Origin: Chloroflexi bacterium UBA5177
GTDB lineage: Bacteria > Chloroflexota > UBA5177
Length of the DNA stretch: 21,287 bases
Assembly (NCBI GenBank): GCA_002413265.1
Contig: DHWR01000174.1
Coordinates: 1,125-22,411, forward strand
Direction: 5' to 3'
The notes under the pieces: generated by a model
The model's database searches: none
Seen by the model: the letters and a program-made list of their open reading frames with translations, nothing else
What the model was told of the DNA's origin: nothing
Translations under genes and position numbers: made by a program
Shown: positions 1 through 7,800 of the stretch, one piece after another
Layout of the letters: every line of letters begins with the position of its first letter
Numbering within the stretch: position 1 is the stretch's first letter

Positions 1-972
1 GGCCTTGAACGCGAGCCCGAGGACGGCAACGCGTTTATGCGCGAAGGTTCCGAGTGCCGCCCGCAGATCGGTGGCGGCGTGAAGCACGAGGTTCTCATTC
101 GTCTTTAGCGCCGCGTGGGCGATCAGACCACCCGGAGTGCTGAATGCTAGGGCAGCCGTGTCCTTTCCGAGGCATGGACCGCGACTGGGTCCGGGCCTGG
201 GAATTCCGCCGCGAGGATAGGCCTCGTTAGCAGCCGTAAGGATGTTGAAAATGTCAGCGCCGTACTGCTCCGCGGTCAGAGCAAACTCGTTTGCCAGTCC
301 GAACAGCGTATACCTGTAGGTGTTTAGAAAGAGCTTGCCCAGCTCTGCTTCCACGGTGGTGAGCCGAAGACAGCGTTTGTGGTCTCCCAAAGAGAGAAAG
401 AGTGCCTCTGCTCGCCGAGCACTCTCCTCGTCGTCTGCCCCAATGATTTCCGGGAGGTCGTCGATGTCTTGGAGGGCGCTCCCCTGCATCAGTCTCTCCG
501 GGCAGAACGTGGGGAAAAAATCGGTTCCTGGTATCCAGTCTCGCTCCGCAGCGATCCGCGCGGTTACCACGTTGCGAGTGAAGAGTGGAGCGACTGTGCT
601 TCTGACCACGAGTGTGACTCCCCGGGAAAGAAGTGGAACGATTCGGACTAAAACGTCAAAGTACTGATCAAAGCGGAACGTATAGTCGCCTCCCAGCGGC
701 GTGCCGAGGGTCATGACTATGTAGTCCGCCGCCGCGACCGCTTCTGCGAAGCGAATGTCCGCGTAGGTCATCGGCTGGAAGCGCGGGTCATGCGCTGCGT
801 CGCTCAGGACACCGGCGCATCCCTCTTCGAGGAACGGCATTCGACCCGCGGAGAGCGCGTCGATCTTCGCCGCGTCGATGTCCACGAGGTCGACGTGGTG
901 GCCGACGCTCCAAAATTTCAGGGAAAGAGGCAGGCCCACGTGGCCTGCCCCAATGCTCAGCAAACGTGCCAA
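1..972 (-). CDS. Nucleotide-sugar (UDP-glucose/UDP-ManNAc type) dehydrogenase, C-terminus cut off by window
   Basis: This is an NAD-dependent enzyme that oxidises the C6 alcohol of a UDP-sugar to the uronate, a supply step for exopolysaccharide or envelope glycans. 324 codons are visible. The N-terminal Rossmann motif GAGHVGLP sits at about residues 8-15. The substrate-binding Lys213 and Asn217 lie in ELGKLFLN. The catalytic cysteine is Cys267 in RGPCLGKD, in the position of the family's GGxCxPKD motif. The last visible residues, LGLAFKA, open the C-terminal UDP-binding domain, so about 80-110 residues are missing. The start is TTG at 972: an in-frame TGA lies two codons upstream, and a GAAAGG Shine-Dalgarno sequence lies about 9 bases before it. 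The family is clear; which UDP-sugar is used cannot be read from the sequence. The gene diverges from the glycoside hydrolase gene. Confidence 0.9.
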   Translation of the reverse strand, partial: MARLLSIGAGHVGLPLSLKFWSVGHHVDLVDIDAAKIDALSAGRMPFLEEGCAGVLSDAAHDPRFQPMTYADIRFAEAVAAADYIVMTLGTPLGGDYTFRFDQYFDVLVRIVPLLSRGVTLVVRSTVAPLFTRNVVTARIAAERDWIPGTDFFPTFCPERLMQGSALQDIDDLPEIIGADDEESARRAEALFLSLGDHKRCLRLTTVEAELGKLFLNTYRYTLFGLANEFALTAEQYGADIFNILTAANEAYPRGGIPRPGPSRGPCLGKDTAALAFSTPGGLIAHAALKTNENLVLHAATDLRAALGTFAHKRVAVLGLAFKA

Positions 973-1004
973 GGTTCACGGCCTTTCAGGTCGATTGGCC
1001 CGCC

Positions 1005-1033
1005 ATTATATGGCAGTGCTTACCGCTCCTCGA
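1005..1033 (-). promoter_or_regulatory. Putative promoter of the nucleotide-sugar dehydrogenase
   Basis: Read on the minus strand, a perfect TATAAT -10 box lies at 1010-1005. A weak -35 box, TCGAGG, lies at 1033-1028, with a 17-base spacer. Transcription would begin near 998, about 26 bases before the TTG start. The -10 match is seen directly; the promoter function is inferred. The rest of 973-1205 holds no gene and no convincing promoter for the divergent hydrolase gene. Confidence 0.5.
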
Positions 1034-1205
1034 CGCGGTCATCTGCACGAGTCCCGCATGACCTTGTGCCGAGGCAATACGCGCAACTGGCTTCGTGGAG
1101 CGTCTCTTACCGTTGGTTAAGCTTCGCTTGCGCCTGCTCGAAGCGCCGTGCTACAACCTATCTCGGCGCTCGGGTGCCAATTCGTCCCGTTAGTCTGTTC
1201 ACTAT

Positions 1206-4200
1206 TTGAGCCACAAGGCATTTCGCGCGGCAGGATTCGTCCTGCTCCTTCTGTCGGCCCTCGTGCCGGCGACCATTAGATCCGCGACCCAGGCGGGCGC
1301 TCAGCCTGCGCCCCTCCATGCGGTCACGTGGGACTCGCATAGCGTGCTCGTCGACGGTCACCGAGTGCTGCTCTATAGTGGCGAATTCCACTACTTCCGC
1401 CTTCCCTCGGTTTCTCAGTGGACGGACCGACTGGAGAAGATGAAGGCCGCCGGGCTCAACGCTGTGTCGATCTACTTCGACTGGCAGTATCACTCTCCGC
1501 AACCCGGGATGTACGACTTTTCGGGCGTTCGAGACGTGAACCGGCTCCTAGACATAACGGACCGACTTGGCCTCTATGTGCTGGCCAGAGTGGGGCCGTA
1601 CATGAATGGCGAGGCCGATGCCGGTGGCCTGCCCGGTTGGCTACTTTCAAAGCAGCTCTTTCCTCGCTCCCAGACCTGGAACGGACAAAACGCTTCGCCG
1701 CAGTACTCGCCCTTGTTCGCGCAGTATGCAAAGGAGTGGTACGACCACATCCTGCCGATCATCGCGCGGCATCAGGTAACCAACGGGGGATCGGTGCTGA
1801 TGCTGCAGATCGAGAACGAGTACAGCCAGAATGAAGGCTCGCGGCAGTACATGCAGGAGCTGTACACCTCAGCGCGATCGAACGGCATCCAGGTTCCGAT
1901 ATTTCATAACGACTACTGGTTCAAGGGTGACTGGAGCAAGCTCGTCGACCTATACGCTTTCGACAGCTACCCATACGGTTTCTCGTGCTGTCATCAATGG
2001 TGGGATCTCCATTTCCATGGCGTGGATACGTGGGAATCGAACCTCCGCTCGACCCTCAAAATCAATACGCCGATGTTCGTTTCGGAACTACAGGGCGGAT
2101 CTTTTGACCCCTGGGGAGGCAATGGCTACGACGCCATAGCAAAGACTCTCGACGGGGACTGGCTGAATGTTCTCGACCAGTCGGCTCTGGCTCAGGGGGC
2201 GGCCGCCGTCAACACGTACATGTTTGCAGGAGGCACCACCTGGGGATACATGGGAGACCCAGGCGTCTACACCTCCTATGACTATGGCGCTCCAATTACT
2301 GAGTCAGGAGGGTTGCGCCCAGCCTACTATTCGGCACACCGGCTGGGGATGTTCTTGAACACCTATGGACCTAGCCTCGCCGCTTCGAACGCTACCCCTC
2401 AAAGGCTCCAGGCCCTCAATCCACATGTGGTCACGCACGTGAGAACGGACCCCGGCAACGGCCAGATGTATCTGTTCCTACGCCACGGCGACGCAGGCCC
2501 CGCCGTAAACACAGACCTCACGCTTCGTGAGGGAGCCCAGAAGCTGACAATTCCGCAGGAGCCGGGCACGTCTGTCAACCTGCCCGGGCATGGAGCCCGA
2601 CTACTTGTGGCCAATGCGCAGGTAGGGCCGCTGCATCTCAACTACACAACGTCGGACGTGCTCACCGATGCAAGCACCCCGCAGGGCCACTACCTTGTGC
2701 TGTATGGACCTGAAGGAACCGACGGGGAGACAGATTTCCAGGTTCCACAAGGAGCCGTTTCAGTTGTCCACAACCTCGGCGTCACGGTCTCCCGTCACGG
2801 ATTTGAGCTCCGGCTGAACTACACACACACCGTGGAACCTCGAACGGTCGCCATAGCAACCGCGGCCGGAACCCTTCGCCTCCTGATCACGAGCACCTCA
2901 TCGGCGTCCCGGTATTGGCAGTGGGACAACATGCTCGTGTCGGGACCGGATCTGGTCACGGAATCTGGTGCCTCGGCTGCCATTCGAATGGCCGCAAACC
3001 GACAGGCGACTCTCTACGGCGCACCGGCAGGACAATCTCTGCTGGTGGATGGTCAGATTACGGCCATGCCGGACGAGACGATGGGGTCGATCCTGCTCGG
3101 CTCGCTTGCCGGACCCACCAAGCTCAGCCTTCCGACGCTGGGGTCATGGAAATTCCAGTCGGAGGCTCCAGAAACGAATCCCGGCTTCGACGACAGCCAC
3201 TGGATTACCGCTGACCATGCTTCCACTTCCAATCCGAATGTGCCGTCTTATTCCACGCTTCTGGCCGACGACTACGGTTTCCACTACGGCTATGTTTGGT
3301 ATCGCGGCCATTTCACGGCCACCGGCCAGGAAGCAGGAATCACACTGTGGGCACGGCAGAGCTACTCAGTCTTCCTGAACGGCACCTATCTTAGGAGCGC
3401 GGATGAGTCCCTGGCCGATCCTCCACACACGTACGCTCTTCCTAGGTCCTTTACGTTTCCCGCCGCCTCGTTGAGGCCGGGCTCCGACAACGTCGTGTCG
3501 GTGCTGACAGAGAGTTTGGGCCACGATGAAGGGTGGCTGGCGGGGCCTGTCGCGATGAGCCCCCAGGGCATTATTTCGGCGCAGCTTCAGGGAGCCACGT
3601 CTCCGATCACGTGGAAGATTCAAGGCAATACCGGCGGAGAGCAACCTACCAATCCGGAACGCGGGCTCATGAATGCCAGCGGACTCTATGGCGAGAGAAA
3701 CGGCTGGTACCTCCCGTCCTTCGACGATACGAGCTGGGCACAGGTTCAGACCCCAGACGCCTGGATCTCCCGGAACGTCACGTCACCAATTGGCTGGTAC
3801 CGGGCCCATTTCTCCCTGGGTACTCCCGCCGGCACAGTGGCACCAATCGGTCTGACGATTCCGCACGCCAGCGATAAGGCTGTCATATGGGTGAACGGCT
3901 GGCTCATGGGCCGATATTGGGAACAGAAGGGACCGCAGCACACCTTTTATCTGCCCGAGGGAGTTCTACATCCAAATGGAGACAACCTGGTCACAATCGC
4001 GGTCTGGAATCGCGGGCATCAAGGAGGGCTAACGTCCACGCCTGCCCTGAAGCAGTACCCGTCCCTGCAGACTCACACGCTTTCCCTTGCGCAGATCCCG
4101 CCGCCCCAATCCACGGGTTACTGGCATACGCAAGGGAACCGAATCGAAGACGAGGCGGGCAGGCCGGTGAGAATAGCGGCTGTCAACTGGTTCGGCATGG

Positions 4201-5297
4201 AGAACAAATGGTTCGTGCCCGCAGGGCTTGACAAGCAGCCACTGGACAGTATCACGTCCAAGATTCGAGCCCTCGGCTTTAACTCCATTCGTCTTCCGTT
4301 CTCCAATCAGATGGTCGAGTCAAATCCGGTCGTTGAGGATCGGCTCAAGGCAAACCCCGACCTCAAGGGTCTCCACGCGCTCGACATCCTGGACCGCATC
4401 GTGGCCTCGGCACGCCTCCACGGCCTTCGCATCATTCTGGACGACGGACGCTCGTCGGCGGGCACACAGCCCGAAACGAACGGGCTTTGGTTCACCGCTG
4501 CGTATCCGGAATCGGCCTGGATTCAGGATTGGAAGACGATTGTGACCCGCTATCTTAGCGATCCGACGGTCGTGGCGGTCGATCTGCGGAACGAACCGCA
4601 CACCGCGCCGCCCGGACCCTGGTCTGTGGACACCTACCTGCATCAGGGCGCCACGTGGGGAGCCTACAACGGAATCGAAAACGAGCTCACGGACTGGCAC
4701 TTGGGGGCAGAAAGAGGTGGAAACGCGGTGCAGAGTGTCAACCCCAACTTAATGATCATGGTTGAGGGCATCCAGCAGTACCCGAATCCCACATGGACCG
4801 ATGGCATCGAGTCGTACTGGTGGGGCGGGATACTCTACCCAGCACGAAACTATCCGGTGATCCTCGACGTCCCGCACCAGCTCGTCTACTCACCGCATGA
4901 ATACGGGCCCTTGAAATGGGAGATGCCCTTTTTCGGAAAGAAGATGACGTACGCCTCGTTGTCGGCCGTCTGGCAACAGCACTGGGGCTTTCTCGAGGAG
5001 AAGTCCTTCGCACAAGAAGCTCCGATCTTTATCGGTGAATTCGGAACGTGCGGCACCAGTCCTTCGTGCTTTGCCGACCAGACACCCGGCTCGCAAGGGC
5101 TTTGGTTCAGCTTCCTGATGCACTACCTGCGGAAGCATCCGGAGATTGGATGGTCGTATTGGGCTCTGAACGGAACGAACCCTCAGCAGGACCCCCTACC
5201 CGAATACATCCTGAAACCGGACTGGAAAAACGTAAACCGGCCAGGCCTCATTCAGGCTCTGCGCGACGTTATGATGCCCGCGTCGCCCGGTGCTTGA
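1206..5297 (+). CDS. Secreted GH35 beta-galactosidase fused to a GH5 glycoside hydrolase
   Basis: This 1363-residue protein should act outside the cytoplasm on plant or microbial polysaccharide. Residues 1-30 form a signal peptide with hydrophobic core GFVLLLLSALV. Residues ~40-385 are a GH35 barrel: the motif QIENEY carries the acid/base Glu205, and FVSELQGG carries the nucleophile Glu294. Residues ~390-945 are beta-sandwich domains, including two galactose-binding-like modules at ~680-790 and ~830-945. After a proline-containing linker (~960-967), residues ~970-1355 form a GH5 barrel. There LRNEPH supplies acid/base Glu1130 and FIGEFGTCG supplies nucleophile Glu1278. Both active sites look intact. 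The start is TTG: an in-frame TAG at 1191 and no other start codon force it if the signal peptide is real, although no Shine-Dalgarno sequence is visible. Substrates are not determinable here; a beta-galactoside plus a beta-glucan or similar is inferred. GH35 usually occurs alone, so the fusion is the odd feature. Confidence 0.93.
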   Translation: MSHKAFRAAGFVLLLLSALVPATIRSATQAGAQPAPLHAVTWDSHSVLVDGHRVLLYSGEFHYFRLPSVSQWTDRLEKMKAAGLNAVSIYFDWQYHSPQPGMYDFSGVRDVNRLLDITDRLGLYVLARVGPYMNGEADAGGLPGWLLSKQLFPRSQTWNGQNASPQYSPLFAQYAKEWYDHILPIIARHQVTNGGSVLMLQIENEYSQNEGSRQYMQELYTSARSNGIQVPIFHNDYWFKGDWSKLVDLYAFDSYPYGFSCCHQWWDLHFHGVDTWESNLRSTLKINTPMFVSELQGGSFDPWGGNGYDAIAKTLDGDWLNVLDQSALAQGAAAVNTYMFAGGTTWGYMGDPGVYTSYDYGAPITESGGLRPAYYSAHRLGMFLNTYGPSLAASNATPQRLQALNPHVVTHVRTDPGNGQMYLFLRHGDAGPAVNTDLTLREGAQKLTIPQEPGTSVNLPGHGARLLVANAQVGPLHLNYTTSDVLTDASTPQGHYLVLYGPEGTDGETDFQVPQGAVSVVHNLGVTVSRHGFELRLNYTHTVEPRTVAIATAAGTLRLLITSTSSASRYWQWDNMLVSGPDLVTESGASAAIRMAANRQATLYGAPAGQSLLVDGQITAMPDETMGSILLGSLAGPTKLSLPTLGSWKFQSEAPETNPGFDDSHWITADHASTSNPNVPSYSTLLADDYGFHYGYVWYRGHFTATGQEAGITLWARQSYSVFLNGTYLRSADESLADPPHTYALPRSFTFPAASLRPGSDNVVSVLTESLGHDEGWLAGPVAMSPQGIISAQLQGATSPITWKIQGNTGGEQPTNPERGLMNASGLYGERNGWYLPSFDDTSWAQVQTPDAWISRNVTSPIGWYRAHFSLGTPAGTVAPIGLTIPHASDKAVIWVNGWLMGRYWEQKGPQHTFYLPEGVLHPNGDNLVTIAVWNRGHQGGLTSTPALKQYPSLQTHTLSLAQIPPPQSTGYWHTQGNRIEDEAGRPVRIAAVNWFGMENKWFVPAGLDKQPLDSITSKIRALGFNSIRLPFSNQMVESNPVVEDRLKANPDLKGLHALDILDRIVASARLHGLRIILDDGRSSAGTQPETNGLWFTAAYPESAWIQDWKTIVTRYLSDPTVVAVDLRNEPHTAPPGPWSVDTYLHQGATWGAYNGIENELTDWHLGAERGGNAVQSVNPNLMIMVEGIQQYPNPTWTDGIESYWWGGILYPARNYPVILDVPHQLVYSPHEYGPLKWEMPFFGKKMTYASLSAVWQQHWGFLEEKSFAQEAPIFIGEFGTCGTSPSCFADQTPGSQGLWFSFLMHYLRKHPEIGWSYWALNGTNPQQDPLPEYILKPDWKNVNRPGLIQALRDVMMPASPGA

Positions 5298-5300
5298 CGG

Positions 5301-5666
5301 CTACGCCGCCGGCGGCTCGACGTTCTCGATAAGAGATACGTCGCGCACCGATCCGTCAGAGTCCAGGCGCATTGCGACTACGTCTATCCGGAAAGCTTCC
5401 GGCTCCAGATCTTTGTCCTGCAAGTAGGAATCGATGGCAGCCGCCAGCCGTGCGTACCGGGGTCTGGTGATCGAAGCTTGCGGCGAACCGTACGCCGATG
5501 TACGCCGGCACTTCACCTCCACAAACACGAGGGTGGCCCCTCGCCACGCCACGAGATCTATTTCACCGCGTCGGAAGCGCACCTTGCGGTCGATGATGCG
5601 ATAGCCACGCCGAGTCAGGTAGCCGGCTGCCCACGCCTCCCCAAAGTCACCAAGAGACTGCCTCAC
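5301..5666 (-). CDS. yraN: YraN/UPF0102 family endonuclease-like protein
   Basis: This is a 121-residue protein of the UPF0102 (YraN) family, which has a restriction-endonuclease-like fold. Its cellular role is not firmly established; a part in DNA repair or recombination is suspected. The sequence opens with LGDFGEAWAAGYLTRRGY and continues with RRGEIDLVAW and FVEVKCRR, which supply the acidic and lysine residues of a PD-(D/E)xK-type core. Length matches the family. The GTG start at 5666 overlaps the rnhB stop as GTGA, so translation is probably coupled. Its stop lies only 3 bases from the stop of the convergent hydrolase gene. The rplS-rnhB-yraN order is a common arrangement in bacteria. 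Confidence 0.93.
   Translation of the reverse strand: MRQSLGDFGEAWAAGYLTRRGYRIIDRKVRFRRGEIDLVAWRGATLVFVEVKCRRTSAYGSPQASITRPRYARLAAAIDSYLQDKDLEPEAFRIDVVAMRLDSDGSVRDVSLIENVEPPAA
5318..5343. other. Bulged hairpin at the convergent gene ends
   Basis: An inverted repeat lies 20 bases beyond the hydrolase stop and inside the 3' end of yraN. The arms are CGACGTTCTC and GAGA-T-ACGTCG, giving 10 base pairs with one bulged base (5337) and loop GATAA. There is no T-run on either strand next to it, so it is not a classical intrinsic terminator. It could still mark or protect the 3' ends of the two converging transcripts. It may also be a chance product of codons in yraN. Confidence 0.35.
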
Positions 5667-6307
5667 TGCTCCTCGTCTTGTATCAACCGATAGCTTGTCC
5701 TGTGCATTTGCGACAGCCCAAGCCTGGCGATCGCAGCCCGGTGCGCTCGGGTCCCGTATCCCTTATGCGAGGCGAAGCCATACCCGGGATACCGGGCTTC
5801 CCACTTTGACATCCATCTGTCCCGCACCGTTTTGGCGATGATCGAGGCCGCGGCGATCGATAGCGAATAACTATCTCCCTTGGGAAGGCAGACCTGAGGC
5901 AGGTCGCTTTCGGGCAGCTTGAAGAAATCAATGAGGAGGGCGTCAGGAGCAATCGGCAGGTTAGCAGCTGCCCTCAGGAGCGCGCGGCGGTTGGCGAATG
6001 AAAGTCCATCGCGGTCTACAACATGATGGCTAGCGCTCCCAATGCCGATGGAAAGGGCGACCTCGGCGATCGTGTGGGCCAGTGTCGCGCGTTGCTCAGC
6101 CGTGAGCTGCTTGGAGTCTCGGACTCCTGACAGGCGAGCGATTGCGCGCCGATTGTTCAACGGCAACACGACCGCGGCCGCGACAACTGGGCCCGCCCAG
6201 CTTCCTCTGCCGACCTCGTCAAGACCGGCGATGCGAGTGTAGCCCTGTCGCAGCAGCCGGCGCTCAAGCCTTAGTCCCGGCGCGGAAGTGCTGCGACTCA
6301 GACTCAT
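5663..6307 (-). CDS. rnhB: Ribonuclease HII
   Basis: RNase HII cuts the RNA strand of RNA-DNA hybrids and starts removal of misincorporated ribonucleotides from DNA. The motif GLDEVGRG gives Asp30 and Glu31. ALLIDFFKLP gives Asp127, and KGDSYSLSIAAASIIAK gives Asp145. These complete the four-carboxylate metal site of the family. The frame is open further upstream (to 6448), but that would overlap the end of rplS. I chose the ATG at 6307, giving 214 residues, close to the usual length. An ATG at 6346 is also possible, and neither has a strong Shine-Dalgarno sequence. The gene follows rplS by 64 bases and overlaps yraN by 4 bases. Confidence 0.94.
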   Translation of the reverse strand: MSLSRSTSAPGLRLERRLLRQGYTRIAGLDEVGRGSWAGPVVAAAVVLPLNNRRAIARLSGVRDSKQLTAEQRATLAHTIAEVALSIGIGSASHHVVDRDGLSFANRRALLRAAANLPIAPDALLIDFFKLPESDLPQVCLPKGDSYSLSIAAASIIAKTVRDRWMSKWEARYPGYGFASHKGYGTRAHRAAIARLGLSQMHRTSYRLIQDEEQ

Positions 6308-6371
6308 GAGACGAGTGTAGCCAGGCCAAAGCCCGGCTACAACCATGAGCAGAATTGAGTTCTCTAGATCG

Positions 6372-6719
6372 CTAGAAGCGCTTTTCCTTGATCCGTGTGG
6401 CCTTGCCCAGACGGTCACGAAGATAAAACAGTCGTGCGCGTCGGACATCCCCTCGGCGCGTCACCTCAATCTTGTCGACTCGCGGAGAGTTGACCAGAAA
6501 CGTCCGCTCAACACCGACGCCATGCGCAAGCCGGCGGACCGTTACGTTCCGGTCCGGGCCGCCCTTATTCACCTTGAGTACCGTTCCCTCGAAGATCTGA
6601 ACGCGCTCTCGGTTTCCCTCGACGACCTTTGCGTGCACGCGAACCGTGTCTCCAGGAAAGATGTCGGGAATGTCGTCCTTTAGCTGCTGCTGCCGGATCG
6701 CATCAAGTATCATTCCCAT
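6372..6719 (-). CDS. rplS: 50S ribosomal protein L19
   Basis: L19 is a large-subunit protein at the interface with the 30S subunit. The 115-residue sequence has the family pattern: an early [17 protein letters not shown], then [10 protein letters not shown] and [13 protein letters not shown], and a basic C-terminus [10 protein letters not shown]. Length is normal. Start choice: a TTG at 6725 and ATGs at 6719 and 6713 are in frame. The ATG at 6719 is best, with GGAG seven bases upstream. This is the first gene of the rplS-rnhB-yraN group. The leader contains a strong hairpin. Confidence 0.96.
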   Translation of the reverse strand: MGMILDAIRQQQLKDDIPDIFPGDTVRVHAKVVEGNRERVQIFEGTVLKVNKGGPDRNVTVRRLAHGVGVERTFLVNSPRVDKIEVTRRGDVRRARLFYLRDRLGKATRIKEKRF

Positions 6720-6741
6720 CGTCAATCTCCAAACAGAACGA

Positions 6742-6760
6742 AGAGGCGCACCGCGCCTCT
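6742..6760 (-). promoter_or_regulatory. GC-rich hairpin in the rplS leader
   Basis: An 8-bp perfect inverted repeat (arms AGAGGCGC and GCGCCTCT with a 3-base loop) lies 22 bases upstream of the rplS start codon, just upstream of its Shine-Dalgarno sequence. No T-run follows on the minus strand, so a terminator is unlikely. Ribosomal protein leaders often carry autoregulatory structures, and an L19 leader motif is known in Firmicutes. Whether this hairpin is related cannot be told by eye. Confidence 0.4.
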
Positions 6761-7118
6761 ATTGGTTGTTCACACTTTTTGTCTAGTGGAGTCTATCACG
6801 CTGCGCCTCGTCGTCGGGCCCAGCGGGACGATGTCTGTCGCTTCTCGGGAGCCGTCGGTGAACGGCCTCCGGCGGGAGTCGTTATGAAGCGGCGAACAGC
6901 ACCCCGAACCCCACGGCTAGCAGCAGCCAAAACCAGCTCCCGTTGGCGGCGATGCGAGCCGCGGTGCCTGCGGCGGACGCCAGGAGCGTGCCCGCCACAA
7001 TCAGAACATTGGCGACCATGATATGACGCGGGTCGGCCCGTCTCCGTACCCGCCAAAACGAGTAGATCGCGCCCCCAAAATCGCGGTTTCATCGTAATAT
7101 GGGGCGCCGGGCAGAGCT
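6761..7118. other. Long spacer between rplS and the ATP synthase operon
   Basis: About 350 bases lie between the two divergent operons. Apart from the weak 45-codon membrane ORF described separately (6882-7019), I see no recognisable gene, RNA or repeat. Longer open frames here have arginine- and proline-rich translations typical of non-coding shadows in G+C-rich DNA. No convincing rplS promoter was found; TAGACA at 6785-6780 on the minus strand lacks a matching -35. Confidence 0.5.
6882..7019 (-). CDS. Possible 45-residue two-helix membrane protein
   Basis: An ATG-initiated frame of 45 codons encodes two hydrophobic stretches, VANVLIVAGTLLASAAG and SWFWLLLAVGFGVLFAAS, separated by a short polar turn containing one Arg. 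The frame stays open upstream for 24 codons to a TGA, but has no other start codon. No strong Shine-Dalgarno sequence is visible and I recognise no family. It lies upstream of rplS on the same strand and diverges from the ATP synthase operon. It could be a small membrane protein, a remnant, or chance. Confidence 0.25.
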   Translation of the reverse strand: MVANVLIVAGTLLASAAGTAARIAANGSWFWLLLAVGFGVLFAAS

Positions 7119-7148
7119 TTGACCGGATTTTGTAACACGTGTTAGATT
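7119..7148 (+). promoter_or_regulatory. Putative promoter of the ATP synthase operon
   Basis: TTGACC at 7119-7124 matches the -35 consensus at five of six positions. TAGATT at 7143-7148 matches the -10 at four of six, with an 18-base spacer. Transcription would start near 7155. That places the GTG at 7139 upstream of the transcript and favours the TTG at 7169 as the first start codon. Sequence match only; function is inferred. Confidence 0.45.
7133..7144. promoter_or_regulatory. 12-bp perfect palindrome, possible operator
   Basis: TAACACGTGTTA is its own reverse complement. It sits between the -35 and -10 boxes of the putative atp promoter and touches the -10 box. This is the typical position for a site bound by a dimeric repressor that blocks RNA polymerase. 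I cannot assign it to a known regulator. Confidence 0.4.
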
Positions 7149-7168
7149 TCTTCGGAGAAGGGCGGCGA

Positions 7169-7402
7169 TTGTCTCCACAGACGTCACCCGAACCAGAGCG
7201 CCGTCAACGAAGCGGGTTGGCTCTGGCCGGTACGATCGGTGGGTATGTTGCTTTCTGCATCCTGGCAGGGTTGGGCCTGGGAGTCGCAGTCGACCATGTC
7301 GCACACACCGCGCCATTGTTTCTGATTTCAGGCGTAGTGCTTGGCTTTCTGCTGAGTTTCGTCCTTATGTACAAACTCGCCATGAGGGAGTTAGGGGACT
7401 GA
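7169..7402 (+). CDS. AtpZ/AtpI-family small membrane protein
   Basis: This 77-residue protein is encoded at the head of the ATP synthase operon. It has a polar, proline- and arginine-containing N-terminus and then two membrane helices (about residues 17-39 and 48-68). The intervening VAVDHVAHTAPLFLISG is the pattern of AtpZ/AtpI proteins, which help Fo assembly or ion supply. Start choice: a GTG at 7139 is in frame, but it falls inside the putative promoter. The TTG at 7169 has GGAGAAGGG upstream, with AAGGG six bases before it, so I prefer it. The stop overlaps the next ATG by one base (TGATG). The family assignment rests on length, topology and position. Confidence 0.75.
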   Translation: MSPQTSPEPERRQRSGLALAGTIGGYVAFCILAGLGLGVAVDHVAHTAPLFLISGVVLGFLLSFVLMYKLAMRELGD

Positions 7403-7800
7403 TGCGCGTCCTCAATATGCGAGCCGTGGTCGGTCGCGTCAACCCACTTGTTCCCACCGTTGTCATTGTTAGCGGCGCCATCGTTTTCGCCTTTGGTCTG
7501 CGCTGGATCGGCGCAGGCATGGCTGTGGGAGCTCTTCTGGCTTTTGCCAACGGAATAATGTTGTCGCGTCGCGTGGAACTTGCGGCCGATACCGGTGATC
7601 TCGGTCGAGCGCTCCTCGTGATGCAGGTAGGACTGCTGCTCACCGCAACCGTTATTGGCCTGGTGACGGTTGTTCTCGTTCGCTTTTCACTAGCCATGGC
7701 CGTCGCCTCTGCTGCAGGGTTCGTCGTGACGCAAATGGCCATCCTCGGGGCCTTCTACTTCTCGTATGCCAGGACCGTGGGAGTGGAGAAGGCAGCATGA
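7402..7800 (+). CDS. ATP synthase subunit I-like membrane protein
   Basis: This is a 132-residue hydrophobic protein with about four membrane helices (residues ~14-30, 35-52, 68-90 and 96-120). Its place immediately before the a subunit, and its topology, fit the AtpI/ATP synthase I family, thought to aid c-ring assembly. There is no catalytic motif to check, and sequence conservation in this family is weak. The start ATG overlaps the previous stop by one base. The end overlaps the atpB start as ATGA, so expression is tightly coupled to the operon. Confidence 0.7.
   Translation: MRVLNMRAVVGRVNPLVPTVVIVSGAIVFAFGLRWIGAGMAVGALLAFANGIMLSRRVELAADTGDLGRALLVMQVGLLLTATVIGLVTVVLVRFSLAMAVASAAGFVVTQMAILGAFYFSYARTVGVEKAA

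Noticed and set aside
4080..4130. Assembly join between two hydrolase genes
   Set aside because: The frame is continuous through a natural-looking proline linker, with no stop, no start codon with a ribosome site, and no change of base composition.
5305..5316. Palindrome GCCGCCGGCGGC as operator or terminator
   Set aside because: It is simply the Pro-Pro-Ala-Ala codons at the end of yraN; a zero-loop palindrome cannot fold as a stable hairpin.
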